From: Clostridia bacterium | GTDB lineage: Bacteria > Bacillota_A > Clostridia > Oscillospirales > QAKW01 | Assembly: GCA_017396865.1 (NCBI GenBank) | Contig: JAFQKO010000149.1 | Coordinates: 1 to 18,401 of the forward strand | DNA length: 18,401 nucleotides | Direction of reading: 5' to 3' | Shown here: piece by piece, positions 6,092 through 13,216 of the stretch | How positions within the stretch are numbered: position 1 is the first letter of the stretch | How the letters are laid out: every line of letters starts with the position of its first letter | Made by a program: the position numbers and the translations under genes | Notes under the pieces: generated by a model | Databases searched by the model: none | Seen by the model: only the letters and a program-made list of their open reading frames with translations | Told to the model about the DNA's origin: nothing

Positions 6092-8072
6092 ATTTCGTTT
6101 TCTTTAATACAACGGCGGTGCGGGCGGGAAGGTAGCAGGGGAAGCCGATGCCGCGGTTTCCCGACGGTACGGCGAGGTACCGATAGGCGGTATCGATGCG
6201 GCCGCTGCCGCCGAAGGCGGGATCATCGGTGGAGAGGATCGCCTGATAGCTGCCCTCCTCCCCGGTGGGGATGAAATAGCCCTCGAAGGATTTTTCGGGG
6301 TGGAAGTTAAAGGCGAAAACGGTGTCGCCCTTGCTGAAGATCAGGGTATGATCCTGCAGGTGCATCCAGCGGTTGATCGGCTCCTTTTTGAGGATCCGCT
6401 CGCTCTTGAGCAGCTTGATCATTGCCTTATCAAAGGCGTTGAGCTGCTCAAAGTGCAGGTCTTTATTGTCCACAAGGCTCCATTGACGGCGGCAATAGTG
6501 GTAGCTCCAGCCGTTGCCCTCGCGGGGGAAATCGATCCATTCGGGATGGCCGAATTCGTTGCCCATGAAGTTGAGGTAGCCCTCGCCCGCCAGCGAGGCG
6601 GTGAGCAGGCGGATCATCTTATGCAGCGCCATGCCGCGGTCGATGATCGCGCTTTGCACAAACTTGGTCATGCCGGTATACATCTCGGCATCGCACAGGC
6701 GGAACATCAGGGTCTTATCGCCCACCAGCGCCTGATCGTGGGATTCGCAGTAGCCGATGGTTTTTTCCTTGGGGCGGCGGCCGGTCAGCTCATACCAGAA
6801 TTTCGGGATATCCCAATGCTCGTCGGGCAGCTCCTTAACGGTTTTGATCCAGAGATCGGGCACGCCCATCGAAAGGCGATAATCGAATCCGATGCCGCCG
6901 TCCTGAATGGGCAGGCACATTCCTGGCATTCCCGACATATCCTCCGCCACGGTGATGGCCTTGGGGTTGAGGGTGTGGATCAGCTCGTTGGCGAGCTGGA
7001 GGTAGGTGACCGCCTCGGTATCGGTATTGAGGGAGAAGTACATCCCATAGCTTGTGAATGCGCTGCCGAGGCCGTGGTCGTGGTAGAGCATGGAGGTCAC
7101 GCCGTCGAAGCGGAAGCCGTCGAAGTGGAATTCCTCCATCCAATATTTCAGGTTGGAGAGCAAGAAATGGATAACCTCATTTTTGCCGTAGTTGAAGAGC
7201 TTGGTCCCCCAGGCGCTGTGGTCGCCCTTGGCGCCGACGTGGAAGAACTGATACTCGGTGCCGTCGAATTGATTGATGCCCTCGTTGGTGTTCTTTACCG
7301 CATGGGAATGCACCACGTCCAGCAAAACGGCGATGCCCATGCTGTGGGCGGTGTCGATCAGCCGCTTTAGGCCGTCGCTGTGCCCGTAGCGGGAGGAGGC
7401 GGCATAAAAATTGGAGACCTGATAGCCGAAGGAGCCGTAGTAGGGATGCTCCATAATGGCCATCACCTGAATGGTATTATAGCCCAGCTTTTTGATGCGG
7501 GGCAGAATATTCTCGCGGAATTCATCATAGGTGCCGATGGCGCATTTCTCCTGCGCCATGCCGATATGGCATTCATAGATCAGCGGGGTGCGGGCGGGCT
7601 TGAAGCCTGCGTCGGTCCAGGGGAAGGGCGGGTTGTCCTCGATCTCGGCGCACCAAAGCACCGTTTCGGGATCCTGCACCACCCGCGTGGCAAAGAGGGG
7701 GATGCGCCGCAGCAGCTCGCCCTTATGCATCACAATCGCCTGCACCTTACAGCCTGCCCAAAGGGCATCGGCGGACAGGGTCAGCTCGAAAACGCCGTTT
7801 TCCAGCCGCTTTAAGGGGTGAGATTCGGTGCTCCAGCCGTTGAAATCGCCCGCCAAGAACATTTTTTCGGCGGCGGGCGCCCATTCACGGTAGACCCAGC
7901 CCTCGGCGGTGCGGTGGAAGCCGAAGTACCGGTGCGCATTGGCAAAATCCACCAGGCTGCCGCCGTTACCGCAAAGCTCGGCTCGTTTTTTGCGATAGTT
8001 ATCCATCCGCAGATTGAGGTCTTGCTCAAAATCAGCCAGATAGGGATCAATTTTTAAAATCTTTAATGCCAT
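6090..8072 (-). CDS. glgB: 1,4-alpha-glucan branching enzyme, eukaryotic-like subtype
   Basis: The 660-residue protein transfers alpha-1,4-glucan segments to form alpha-1,6 branches in glycogen. The start is put at the ATG at 8072, with AAGGAGG 6 bases upstream, although the frame extends to 8120. The order is a CBM48-like domain (about 45-135, with REWAPAAEKMFLAGDFNGW), a GH13 barrel and an all-beta C-terminal domain. Catalytic residues by this start are nucleophile D323 (GFRFDGVTSM), acid/base E377 (VAEDMSGMPG) and D446 (ESHDQALVGDKT), with the DVVHSH motif near 252. Phrases such as HDHGLGSAF, AEDMSGMPG, GFDYRLSMGVPDLWI and ESHDQALVGDKT are those of eukaryotic GBE1-type enzymes rather than the longer E. 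coli GlgB type, and the extra N-terminal domain is absent. No other glycogen gene is nearby. It is the last gene of a likely three-gene minus-strand unit, 57 bases after the TVP38-like gene. Confidence 0.93.
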   Translation of the reverse strand: MALKILKIDPYLADFEQDLNLRMDNYRKKRAELCGNGGSLVDFANAHRYFGFHRTAEGWVYREWAPAAEKMFLAGDFNGWSTESHPLKRLENGVFELTLSADALWAGCKVQAIVMHKGELLRRIPLFATRVVQDPETVLWCAEIEDNPPFPWTDAGFKPARTPLIYECHIGMAQEKCAIGTYDEFRENILPRIKKLGYNTIQVMAIMEHPYYGSFGYQVSNFYAASSRYGHSDGLKRLIDTAHSMGIAVLLDVVHSHAVKNTNEGINQFDGTEYQFFHVGAKGDHSAWGTKLFNYGKNEVIHFLLSNLKYWMEEFHFDGFRFDGVTSMLYHDHGLGSAFTSYGMYFSLNTDTEAVTYLQLANELIHTLNPKAITVAEDMSGMPGMCLPIQDGGIGFDYRLSMGVPDLWIKTVKELPDEHWDIPKFWYELTGRRPKEKTIGYCESHDQALVGDKTLMFRLCDAEMYTGMTKFVQSAIIDRGMALHKMIRLLTASLAGEGYLNFMGNEFGHPEWIDFPREGNGWSYHYCRRQWSLVDNKDLHFEQLNAFDKAMIKLLKSERILKKEPINRWMHLQDHTLIFSKGDTVFAFNFHPEKSFEGYFIPTGEEGSYQAILSTDDPAFGGSGRIDTAYRYLAVPSGNRGIGFPCYLPARTAVVLKKTK

Positions 8073-8129
8073 GGTGCGCCTCCTTAATCGGTTTCGGAAA
8101 TAGTATACGCAATTTTTCAAGCGGAATGA

Positions 8130-8840
8130 TCATGAATCCGCTTTTTTTGCGTGCCGCTTTTTGAGCAGGGAATAGCTCCAAAGACCCAGCAGGCTCACAG
8201 CGGCGGTGATGCCGTAGAGCCAGATGGCGGCAACGTAGTTGCCCTCGCCCAGCAGGTCGCCGCCTGCGGTGGAGGAGATCACAGAGGGGAAGCGGGCGAT
8301 CAGCGAGATCACCAAAAAGTCGCTCAGGCGGATGTTGGTCAGCCCCACGAAATAGGTCAGGGCATCCTTCGGGGTGCCGGGGATGAAGTAGAGAAGAAAG
8401 AGCAGCCTGCGCTGCTTGGTCTCGGTGTTGAGAAACCGCAGCTCATTGATCTTCTCGGCAGATACAAAGATTTCGGAGAACCGCTTTTGAAAGCGGCGGG
8501 TAAAGAGAAAGATCAGCGCCGAGGCGATCACTACGCCGAGATAGCAGAGCAGCGTGCCCTGCAGCGGGCCGTAGATGTATCCCGCCGCCGTTTCCAGCAG
8601 CTCGCCCGGGATCAGCGCAATAAATACCTGCAGGATCTGTAGCCCCAGCAGAATGAACCGGCCGCCGAAGCCGAAGCTGCGGATGTAGGCGCGGAAATCC
8701 TGCGTGGAAAAGGTTAAGAGCCAATCGCATACCACCCAGGTGATCCCGCCGATCAGCAGTATAATTACCCCCAGCGAGATCCAACCCAGCAGCTTGCGCC
8801 GCCGTACCGTTGGATTTTGGGGCTCGTTTTCGTTTTTCAT
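8130..8840 (-). CDS. TVP38/TMEM64 (DedA-like) family membrane protein
   Basis: The 236-residue integral membrane protein has the VTT/SNARE-associated domain: a first helix (18-40), then IPGELLETAAGYIYG (77-91), a helix to about 115, a charged loop and YFIPGTPKD (151-159), followed by RFPS (183-186) and two further helices. DedA-type proteins act as lipid scramblases or undecaprenyl-phosphate transporters in characterised cases; this protein's substrate is unknown. Two starts are possible. The ATG at 8840 gives a natural N-terminus, with AAGGA about 12 bases upstream. The TTG at 8870 overlaps the stop of the upstream gene as TTGA, which would suit translational coupling. I prefer 8840 with moderate confidence. 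It lies within a minus-strand unit between the proline-rich protein and the branching enzyme. Confidence 0.87.
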   Translation of the reverse strand: MKNENEPQNPTVRRRKLLGWISLGVIILLIGGITWVVCDWLLTFSTQDFRAYIRSFGFGGRFILLGLQILQVFIALIPGELLETAAGYIYGPLQGTLLCYLGVVIASALIFLFTRRFQKRFSEIFVSAEKINELRFLNTETKQRRLLFLLYFIPGTPKDALTYFVGLTNIRLSDFLVISLIARFPSVISSTAGGDLLGEGNYVAAIWLYGITAAVSLLGLWSYSLLKKRHAKKADS

Positions 8841-8866
8841 CCGTGTGTATCGTCCTTTTTTAAAAC

Positions 8867-9628
8867 TCAAAGACCTGCAATGGCGCGGAACTCCGCATCC
8901 TCCCAGAGCAGATCCACGTCGACGCGAAAGATGCTTTGCTTGAAAAGCCAGATGCGGAAATCGTTCTTGCTGTTGGTTTGGAAATAATCGGCGGGGAGGG
9001 TCAGCCGCTCCGTTTCGATGTTGCCCGCCAGCGCACGCACCATTTGGATGCCGAACGCCCCCTTATCGCGGGCGAAAACCAAGGTCATGCCGTTGGCATC
9101 CTTCAGCTCGGTGCGGGTCATGGTGGGCTTTTCCTTCATGCCAAGCTCATCCAAAAGATAAACGTAGCCGATTTTGGGCTTGGGTGCAGGCTGCGGCTTT
9201 ACCGCGGGGATCGCCATCGTTGCCTCGGGAGCGGGCATGGGCTGCGGTGCGGGCTGCGGCCTTACTGCGGGCATCGCCACCGTTGCCTGCGGCGTTGGGA
9301 TCGGTACCGCGGGCGGGGGCATGGGGATCGGCGCGGGCATGGGCGGAACGGGAACGGTTTGCGCCGCCTCCTCTTCCTCCCGCTCCTCGGCGGCCTCCTC
9401 GGCCAGCTTGAGCAGCGAGCGCTGCACCGAGCAGGCAAAGAAGAACGGAATGGTCAGCAGCAGCATGCAAAAGCCGACCACCAAAACAACCAGCCCCGCC
9501 TCGGGAATGGGCGTGGCCAAGACTAAAATCAGGCCGATCAGCGCAACCAGCGCGCCAAGGGCAAACAGACCGGCGGTAAACCAGCCCAATATCGTCAGTT
9601 TTTTAAAAAAGCTTTTAATGGTAATCAT
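8867..9628 (-). CDS. two-TM protein with proline-rich repeated linker
   Basis: The 253-residue protein is not assigned to a named family. Two membrane helices (about 12-36 and 43-67) are separated by a short turn (TPIPEA), followed by an acidic helical stretch of E and A (75-89). A P/A/M-rich linker (91-152) comes next, then a soluble domain of about 100 residues at the C-terminus. The linker contains two 17-residue repeats, QATVAMPAVRPQPAPQP (114-130) and EATMAIPAVKPQPAPKP (135-151), 21 residues apart. The topology predicts the linker and C-terminal domain on the same side of the membrane as the N-terminus. The ATG lies directly after GAGGGG, and a sigma-A promoter is at 9653-9681. It heads the minus-strand unit that runs into the TVP38-like gene with a 3- to 4-base junction. 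A damaged relative of its promoter and membrane part lies at 11049-11286. Confidence 0.8.
   Translation of the reverse strand: MITIKSFFKKLTILGWFTAGLFALGALVALIGLILVLATPIPEAGLVVLVVGFCMLLLTIPFFFACSVQRSLLKLAEEAAEEREEEEAAQTVPVPPMPAPIPMPPPAVPIPTPQATVAMPAVRPQPAPQPMPAPEATMAIPAVKPQPAPKPKIGYVYLLDELGMKEKPTMTRTELKDANGMTLVFARDKGAFGIQMVRALAGNIETERLTLPADYFQTNSKNDFRIWLFKQSIFRVDVDLLWEDAEFRAIAGL
9176..9289 (-). repeat. in-gene tandem repeat encoding proline-rich linker
   Basis: Two units with a 63-base period encode [Q/E]AT-x-A-x-PAV-[R/K]-PQPAP-[Q/K]-P. Most differences between units are conservative (V/M, M/I, R/K, Q/E), which points to an older in-frame duplication kept in length. Confidence 0.75.
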
Positions 9629-9652
9629 CCCCCTCGGGTTTCTTCAACTAAT

Positions 9653-9681
9653 ATTGTATAACATTTCTATCAATAAAACAA
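9653..9681 (-). promoter_or_regulatory. sigma-A promoter for 9628-6090 operon
   Basis: Minus-strand TTGTTT (9676-9681) and TACAAT (9653-9658) have a 17-base spacer. The same hexamers and spacing, with much of the surrounding sequence, recur at 11258-11286. Confidence 0.65.
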
Positions 9682-9741
9682 GGAAAAAATGCAAAGCCGA
9701 TCGGGCAAAGCAAATGATAGATGTAAAAACAACCAAAAAAA

Positions 9742-9773
9742 CGGCGATTCCAAAAGGAACGCCGCCTTTTTGT
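9742..9773. terminator. orphan bidirectional terminator hairpin between divergent promoters
   Basis: CGGCG-A-TTCC (9742-9751) pairs with GGAA-CGCCG (9756-9764) around an AAAA loop, with one bulged base. It has seven A before the stem and a CCTTTTTG tail after it, so each strand has a T-tract. It lies upstream of both flanking promoters (9653-9681 minus and 9823-9851 plus), so neither known transcript should reach it. Confidence 0.7.
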
Positions 9774-9822
9774 TTAATTTGACGGAGAAATGTTACATTT
9801 TCTTTACATTTTTGAGGATTGA

Positions 9823-9851
9823 TTGACGCGTGCATTTGTAATTTGTATAAT
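9823..9851 (+). promoter_or_regulatory. strong sigma-A promoter for lipoprotein gene 9882
   Basis: TTGACG (9823-9828), a 17-base spacer and TATAAT (9846-9851) lie 30 bases before the ATG. This is the closest match to consensus in the window. Confidence 0.85.
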
Positions 9852-9881
9852 AAAAGTGAAAAAGGGGAAAGGAGCGACTTT

Positions 9882-10862
9882 ATGAAAAGAATCCAAATAC
9901 TTTGTTTGTTTTTGGTTTTATGCCTTTGCGGGTGTGCCGCAAAGCAGGAAAGCGCAGACTCCTTCGAAACGTTAACGACGCCGGAGTTTACGGCTCCGTC
10001 GGAAGAAAAAGAATCGACTCAAGCCGACGATGCTGACATAACTGCAGATGAAGCCCCGGATGGCTGTGCGCCTCTAAACAGTCATGTTCTCCCTACTTAT
10101 GATTTAGATGATTACGGATATCTGAAAAGTTACACCTATTCTATGGGAACGGTGATTGACACAACCCCGCAAACAGTTGATAAAATCATGGAGATGATGG
10201 GGCCGAACGGTTTGATCGTAAGCGGATATGCTTTTGGCGAACGTACGGGAATTGAGAAAACGGATATCAATTTTCATACCAGAACTCAATTTAAGGTAGA
10301 TCACGTGTTTTATGGAAACGTGGCTTCGGGCGATACCATTGTAATCAAAGAGGACTATGTCCTTAAATCTAACGGAAAAGAAACTTATATCTATAGTATG
10401 GGTCAACCGTATTCTTTTTTAAAAAACGGCGAATACGTTTTGATGATTTTGCGACAAGCCAAAAGTCTTGAGCCGGGAGTTTATGGGCCGGTTCGTAATG
10501 CAATGCCGGTTGCCGAGGATTGCGATGAATGGAGCGAGGACTATCTCGATAGCTTGCTGGATTTCTTCCGCGGCGATCCCGCAACCTATGCATACGGGGA
10601 GGACGGCATGCGTTCCTATACCGTCACCGATCCGGACGGCTCAAAAAGAGAGGTCATTTATTATCAGCCGGGGAAGCGTTGGCCGCAGCGGGAAATCTCC
10701 AACGAAGCGTTGATTGAGGAGATGCAGGATAATTTGCTGGTTTATCTGGCAACGGAGTTCAAGATTAAGATCTGGCCGACCGAGCACGTCAACTACGTAC
10801 CCGCCCATAATGGCGGAACACAAGCGCAGCTGAATCCATGGCAATTCCCGAAAGAGACCTGA
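9882..10862 (+). CDS. putative lipoprotein of unknown function
   Basis: The 326-residue protein starts at the ATG at 9882, which has GGGGAAAGGAG about 7 bases upstream; the longer frame to 9819 would overlap the promoter and is rejected. The lipoprotein signal ends in the lipobox LCGC (C18). A disordered acidic linker (about 20-65) is followed by a globular part. The segment FKVDHVFYGNVASGDTIVIKEDYV (first 20: FKVDHVFYGNVASGDTIVIK, about 135-158), then SFLKNGEYVLMIL, resembles a small beta-barrel region common in Firmicutes secreted proteins, where a metabolite or partner is unknown. The C-terminal third has no recognised motif. It is monocistronic: its own promoter and a long terminator enclose it. 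Its base composition is AT-richer near the 5' end than the neighbouring minus-strand genes. Confidence 0.75.
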   Translation: MKRIQILCLFLVLCLCGCAAKQESADSFETLTTPEFTAPSEEKESTQADDADITADEAPDGCAPLNSHVLPTYDLDDYGYLKSYTYSMGTVIDTTPQTVDKIMEMMGPNGLIVSGYAFGERTGIEKTDINFHTRTQFKVDHVFYGNVASGDTIVIKEDYVLKSNGKETYIYSMGQPYSFLKNGEYVLMILRQAKSLEPGVYGPVRNAMPVAEDCDEWSEDYLDSLLDFFRGDPATYAYGEDGMRSYTVTDPDGSKREVIYYQPGKRWPQREISNEALIEEMQDNLLVYLATEFKIKIWPTEHVNYVPAHNGGTQAQLNPWQFPKET

Positions 10863-10872
10863 TGAACGGAAT

Positions 10873-10914
10873 AAAAAGAGATCGAGCAAGGGCATCCTTG
10901 CTCGATCTCTTTTT
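10873..10914. terminator. 19-bp perfect bidirectional terminator
   Basis: AAAAAGAGATCGAGCAAGG (10873-10891) pairs completely with 10896-10914 around a GCAT loop. It has A5 at one end and T5 at the other, so it can end transcripts from the lipoprotein gene (+) and from the chimeric gene (-), whose stop is at 10932. Confidence 0.9.
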
Positions 10915-10930
10915 GATGCTTTTTTAAATT

Positions 10931-11048
10931 GTCATAAAATGTGCTCCATAGTTTTTGCGGCGCAGGCGGAAATTTTTACCACCGTGGTGCCGAAGATGGA
11001 GGTATAGAGGGTGTCGTTGAAGGGGGCCTTCCATTCGGCGGGGATGGC
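10931..11048. repeat. 118-bp copy of the 3' end of the ADP-ribosylglycohydrolase gene
   Basis: This segment matches 13214-13331 at 115 of 118 positions in the same orientation. Both carry the coding sequence for the last 38 residues of the hydrolase, from PAEWKAPFNDTLY to KTMEHIL, and its TGA. The three differences fall at third codon positions (GTA/GTC, ATT/ATC, GAC/GAT) and change no residue. Homology stops at GGGATGGC on one side and at the stop codon region on the other. Confidence 0.92.
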
Positions 11049-11246
11049 GATCAAAACCATCCCCAGCCCGATCACCATGATAATGGCGCCCACCTCCGGC
11101 GCGGCGGTGAGCAACACCACCAGTAACCCAAGAAACATCCAAAGGGCTCCGGAGAGGAAGAAGGCGGTTACCCACTCGAGCTTGGATAGATTTTTAAAAA
11201 ACGTAAGAAGCTTATCTTTTATATCGGATTGTTGAACCTCGTTGAT
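10932..11246 (-). pseudogene. chimeric gene remnant: two-TM domain fused to hydrolase tail
   Basis: The open frame after an upstream TAA runs from 11246 to the TGA at 10932 (104 residues). Its first two thirds (FFKNLSKLEW, then WMFLGLLVVLL and GAIIMVIGLGMVLIAIP) align with the two membrane helices of the 9628 gene product (FFKKLTILGW to LLLTIP). Directly after IP it switches in frame to the hydrolase tail PAEWKAPFND to MEHIL. No ATG, GTG or TTG starts the complete membrane part; the first ATG is at 11138, inside helix 1, giving 68 residues. A homologous promoter remains at 11258-11286. I read this as a broken paralog joined to a hydrolase gene end by recombination. A functional short membrane peptide cannot be excluded. 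Confidence 0.75.
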
Positions 11247-11257
11247 TTACTATCACT

Positions 11258-11286
11258 ATTGTAAAACATTTTTGGTTAGAAAACAA
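11258..11286 (-). promoter_or_regulatory. promoter relic of the chimeric gene
   Basis: Minus-strand TTGTTT (11281-11286) and TACAAT (11258-11263) with a 17-base spacer match the promoter of the 9628 gene. The plus-strand sequences share ATTGTA, AACATTT and AAAACAAGG at the same offsets. It starts 3 bases beyond the stop of the 12969 gene. Confidence 0.65.
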
Positions 11287-11289
11287 GGT

Positions 11290-12969
11290 TTATTTTCTGG
11301 AGATAAACAGGGAAACCAGCCCCATTCCGCCTCCTGCTCCGATCCAGGAGATGAGAATCATCAGCCACCAGGGGATTTCAAGGAAGGCTTCGGGAGCGCC
11401 GCCGATCCAAAGGACCAGAAAGCCGAAAATCATCATCAGCGGCATAAAGATGGCGGTGAACAGCCCGCCGAACACCAGAAAGGTGAGCCAAAAGATCCAA
11501 AGTGAGGAAACGGTATCGTTGCCGTTGCTGAGCATTTGGCGATCCTGCTTGGTCAGCCGCCTAAGCTCCGCCCGTTTGGCGGCAACGTCGATCATCGATT
11601 CGAGCATATCGTCGGTCTCCGGCTGAGCGGGATCCTCGTAGCAAAAAGAGCGGTAAAAGCGTCGACCCTTGGCGGCGAAGCGGCAGGCGTGGATGTCCTC
11701 CGCAGTCTCGTTTTTACGCAGAAGGGCGGTGCCGCAGGAAAAATCGATCGCTTTGTAATCTTCGTCGTAAAATTCGCGGCAATGGATGTAGAAGGTGACG
11801 TTTTTCTCGCCGCAAACAAAGTAGGATCGTCCCTCGGCGTCGAGGGCCAGCCGCAGGCCGCGCACCGCACCGTGCTTGATGAAATCAGGATACTGCCCAC
11901 TGTAGCCGCGGGCCTCCAGCTCCTCCTGAACGCAGGCGCGCAGCTCTGCCCACCGTTCGGAGCTGCAGGTCTCGGCGGGGTAGCCCTCCTGAGAGGCGGT
12001 CACCAACTCGAAAAGCTCCCGCCAAAGGGGCTCGTATTTTTTGCGGTTGAGTTTTTCGAGCAGTTTGTCATCGCATCTGGAGATGCTGAACACATCCAGA
12101 TGGGGCAACAGCTCGTGGTAGCCGTATTTTTCAAAATAGCCGCGGAGCAACGGGAAGGTGATGAGGTCTTTGTCCTTATCTTCCCAAACGGAGAGTCTTT
12201 TTAGTTCTTTCAAAAGGGGGAGCAGGGCTTTTTCCTGCTCGTTGAGATAGTCGCCGGGCAGGTAGGTTTTTTCATAAATGTTTGATGCGATTGCAACGAG
12301 ATGTTCCCATGGCTTGGGGTTAAAGGCTCCTTCGTCTGCCCGATGCAGTTCGACCCGCACCGTAGCGTCGGTAAACCGCAGAGCAAACGGAAAGGCGGTG
12401 TTGTCCTCGCTTTCTTTATCATCAAGAAACGCTTCGCCGATCAGGCGGTATTCACCGTCCTGCTTGATCAGAGTGGCGTTTTCAAAGCTCAGGGCGTCGT
12501 ATTTTTCGGGAATGCAGGAGGCGTTGATCAGCGTCAGGGTGCGGGTGTAGCTGTAGCTGGACTCCACCTCCAGCTCCGCGTTCGCGCCGACGGTGCGGAT
12601 GCGGTTGTAGGACCATTTCTCCTCGATGAGCGACCAAACTGCGTGGCGCACCTCTTCAGAGAGATCGGCGGAAGATTGGTCGAAAAGCGTTCGCTGATGG
12701 GTGCCCTTTTCTTCCACATGGTCGTGGCAGGCCTTCAAAAAGGCGATAAAGTCTGCGTCCGAAACGGTTTTAGCGACCTTTTCCGCTACCAGCTTGGGAA
12801 AACTTTCGCCTTCGAGATAGGTTTTGGTTGCCCATTTGCGGATTTTCTTTTGCAGCCTTGCCGAGGCTTCGCTCGGCTCCGTGTCAAAAACGTTGCGGGA
12901 GACCTCATAGGCAGTGGCAAAGAGCTCTATAAAATTATAATCAATCTTGGAAAGAACCGTGGAAATCAC
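11290..12969 (-). CDS. large membrane-anchored protein of unknown function
   Basis: The 559-residue protein, counted from the GTG at 12969, is of a family I do not recognise. The soluble part (about 1-480) is rich in charged residues and has several C and W positions. At the C-terminus a basic amphipathic stretch of A, K, R and L precedes two or three membrane helices (about residues 485-555): LWIFWLTFLVFGGLFTAIF, then MMIFGFLVLWIGG, and WWLMILISWIGAG. No signal peptide is present, so the bulk should be cytoplasmic. The start is uncertain: the frame stays open to 13071, but no usable ATG exists. A TATAAT at 12982-12987 puts the predicted transcript start only a few bases before the GTG, implying a near-leaderless message or a rare start codon further in. 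The gene lies between the chimeric remnant and the hydrolase gene, with its own terminator and promoter boundary upstream. Confidence 0.7.
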   Translation of the reverse strand: MISTVLSKIDYNFIELFATAYEVSRNVFDTEPSEASARLQKKIRKWATKTYLEGESFPKLVAEKVAKTVSDADFIAFLKACHDHVEEKGTHQRTLFDQSSADLSEEVRHAVWSLIEEKWSYNRIRTVGANAELEVESSYSYTRTLTLINASCIPEKYDALSFENATLIKQDGEYRLIGEAFLDDKESEDNTAFPFALRFTDATVRVELHRADEGAFNPKPWEHLVAIASNIYEKTYLPGDYLNEQEKALLPLLKELKRLSVWEDKDKDLITFPLLRGYFEKYGYHELLPHLDVFSISRCDDKLLEKLNRKKYEPLWRELFELVTASQEGYPAETCSSERWAELRACVQEELEARGYSGQYPDFIKHGAVRGLRLALDAEGRSYFVCGEKNVTFYIHCREFYDEDYKAIDFSCGTALLRKNETAEDIHACRFAAKGRRFYRSFCYEDPAQPETDDMLESMIDVAAKRAELRRLTKQDRQMLSNGNDTVSSLWIFWLTFLVFGGLFTAIFMPLMMIFGFLVLWIGGAPEAFLEIPWWLMILISWIGAGGGMGLVSLFISRK

Positions 12970-12981
12970 CTCTTTGGTTTT

Positions 12982-13010
12982 ATTATAACATATGGCAGAG
13001 AAAAAAGAAA
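12982..13010 (-). promoter_or_regulatory. promoter for 12969 gene
   Basis: Minus-strand TATAAT (12982-12987) is perfect; the TTTCTT at 13005-13010 is a weak -35 at a 17-base spacing. It overlaps the U-tract of the upstream terminator. Confidence 0.5.
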
Positions 13011-13036
13011 GGGGCTGTTGCTTAATGCGACAGCCC
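13001..13036 (-). terminator. terminator of the regulator/hydrolase gene
   Basis: On the minus strand GGGCTGT (13030-13036) pairs with ACAGCCC (13012-13018). It is followed by a pyrimidine tract, CTTTCTTTTTT. It lies about 180 bases after the hydrolase stop, beyond the modular hairpin element. Confidence 0.75.
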
Positions 13037-13071
13037 TTGTGTGATTTTAATTGATTTTGTTCAAGCGACAT

Positions 13072-13216
13072 TTTCTTTTGAAAATTCGTCGCCTATGGCG
13101 AGATATTTCAAAAGAAAGCGATATATGTTCGCTTCGCTCCGATGCGATATAGCCTGACGGCTGCGATATGATCTGAATTCCAGACAGGAATTCAGATCGT
13201 GGACCGCGAAGCGGTC
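13072..13216. repeat. modular hairpin element overlapping the hydrolase stop codon
   Basis: The modules in order are: a 12-bp stem TTTCTTTTGAAA/TTTCAAAAGAAA (13072-13083/13106-13117) enclosing TCGCC-TAT-GGCGA (13089-13101); three direct copies of GCGATAT (13118-13124, 13144-13150, 13163-13169), with an AGCC-TGAC-GGCT hairpin between the last two; a 12-bp stem GATCTGAATTCC/GGAATTCAGATC (13170-13181/13187-13198); and GACCGC-GAA-GCGGTC (13202-13207/13211-13216). The last hairpin takes in two bases of the TGA. Elements with repeated GATAT units and short hairpins are, to my knowledge, common dispersed repeats in gut Clostridia. Confidence 0.75.

Noticed and set aside
6300..7370. 356-codon plus frame opposite the branching enzyme gene
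   Set aside because: Antisense shadow of a gene with all catalytic motifs.
9644..9835. 63-codon minus frame with a hydrophobic stretch
   Set aside because: It crosses the terminator hairpin and the plus promoter region and has no ribosome site.
10924..11175. 83-codon minus frame across the chimeric region
   Set aside because: It is out of frame with both homologous parts, and its R/H/G-rich translation is typical of a shifted frame.
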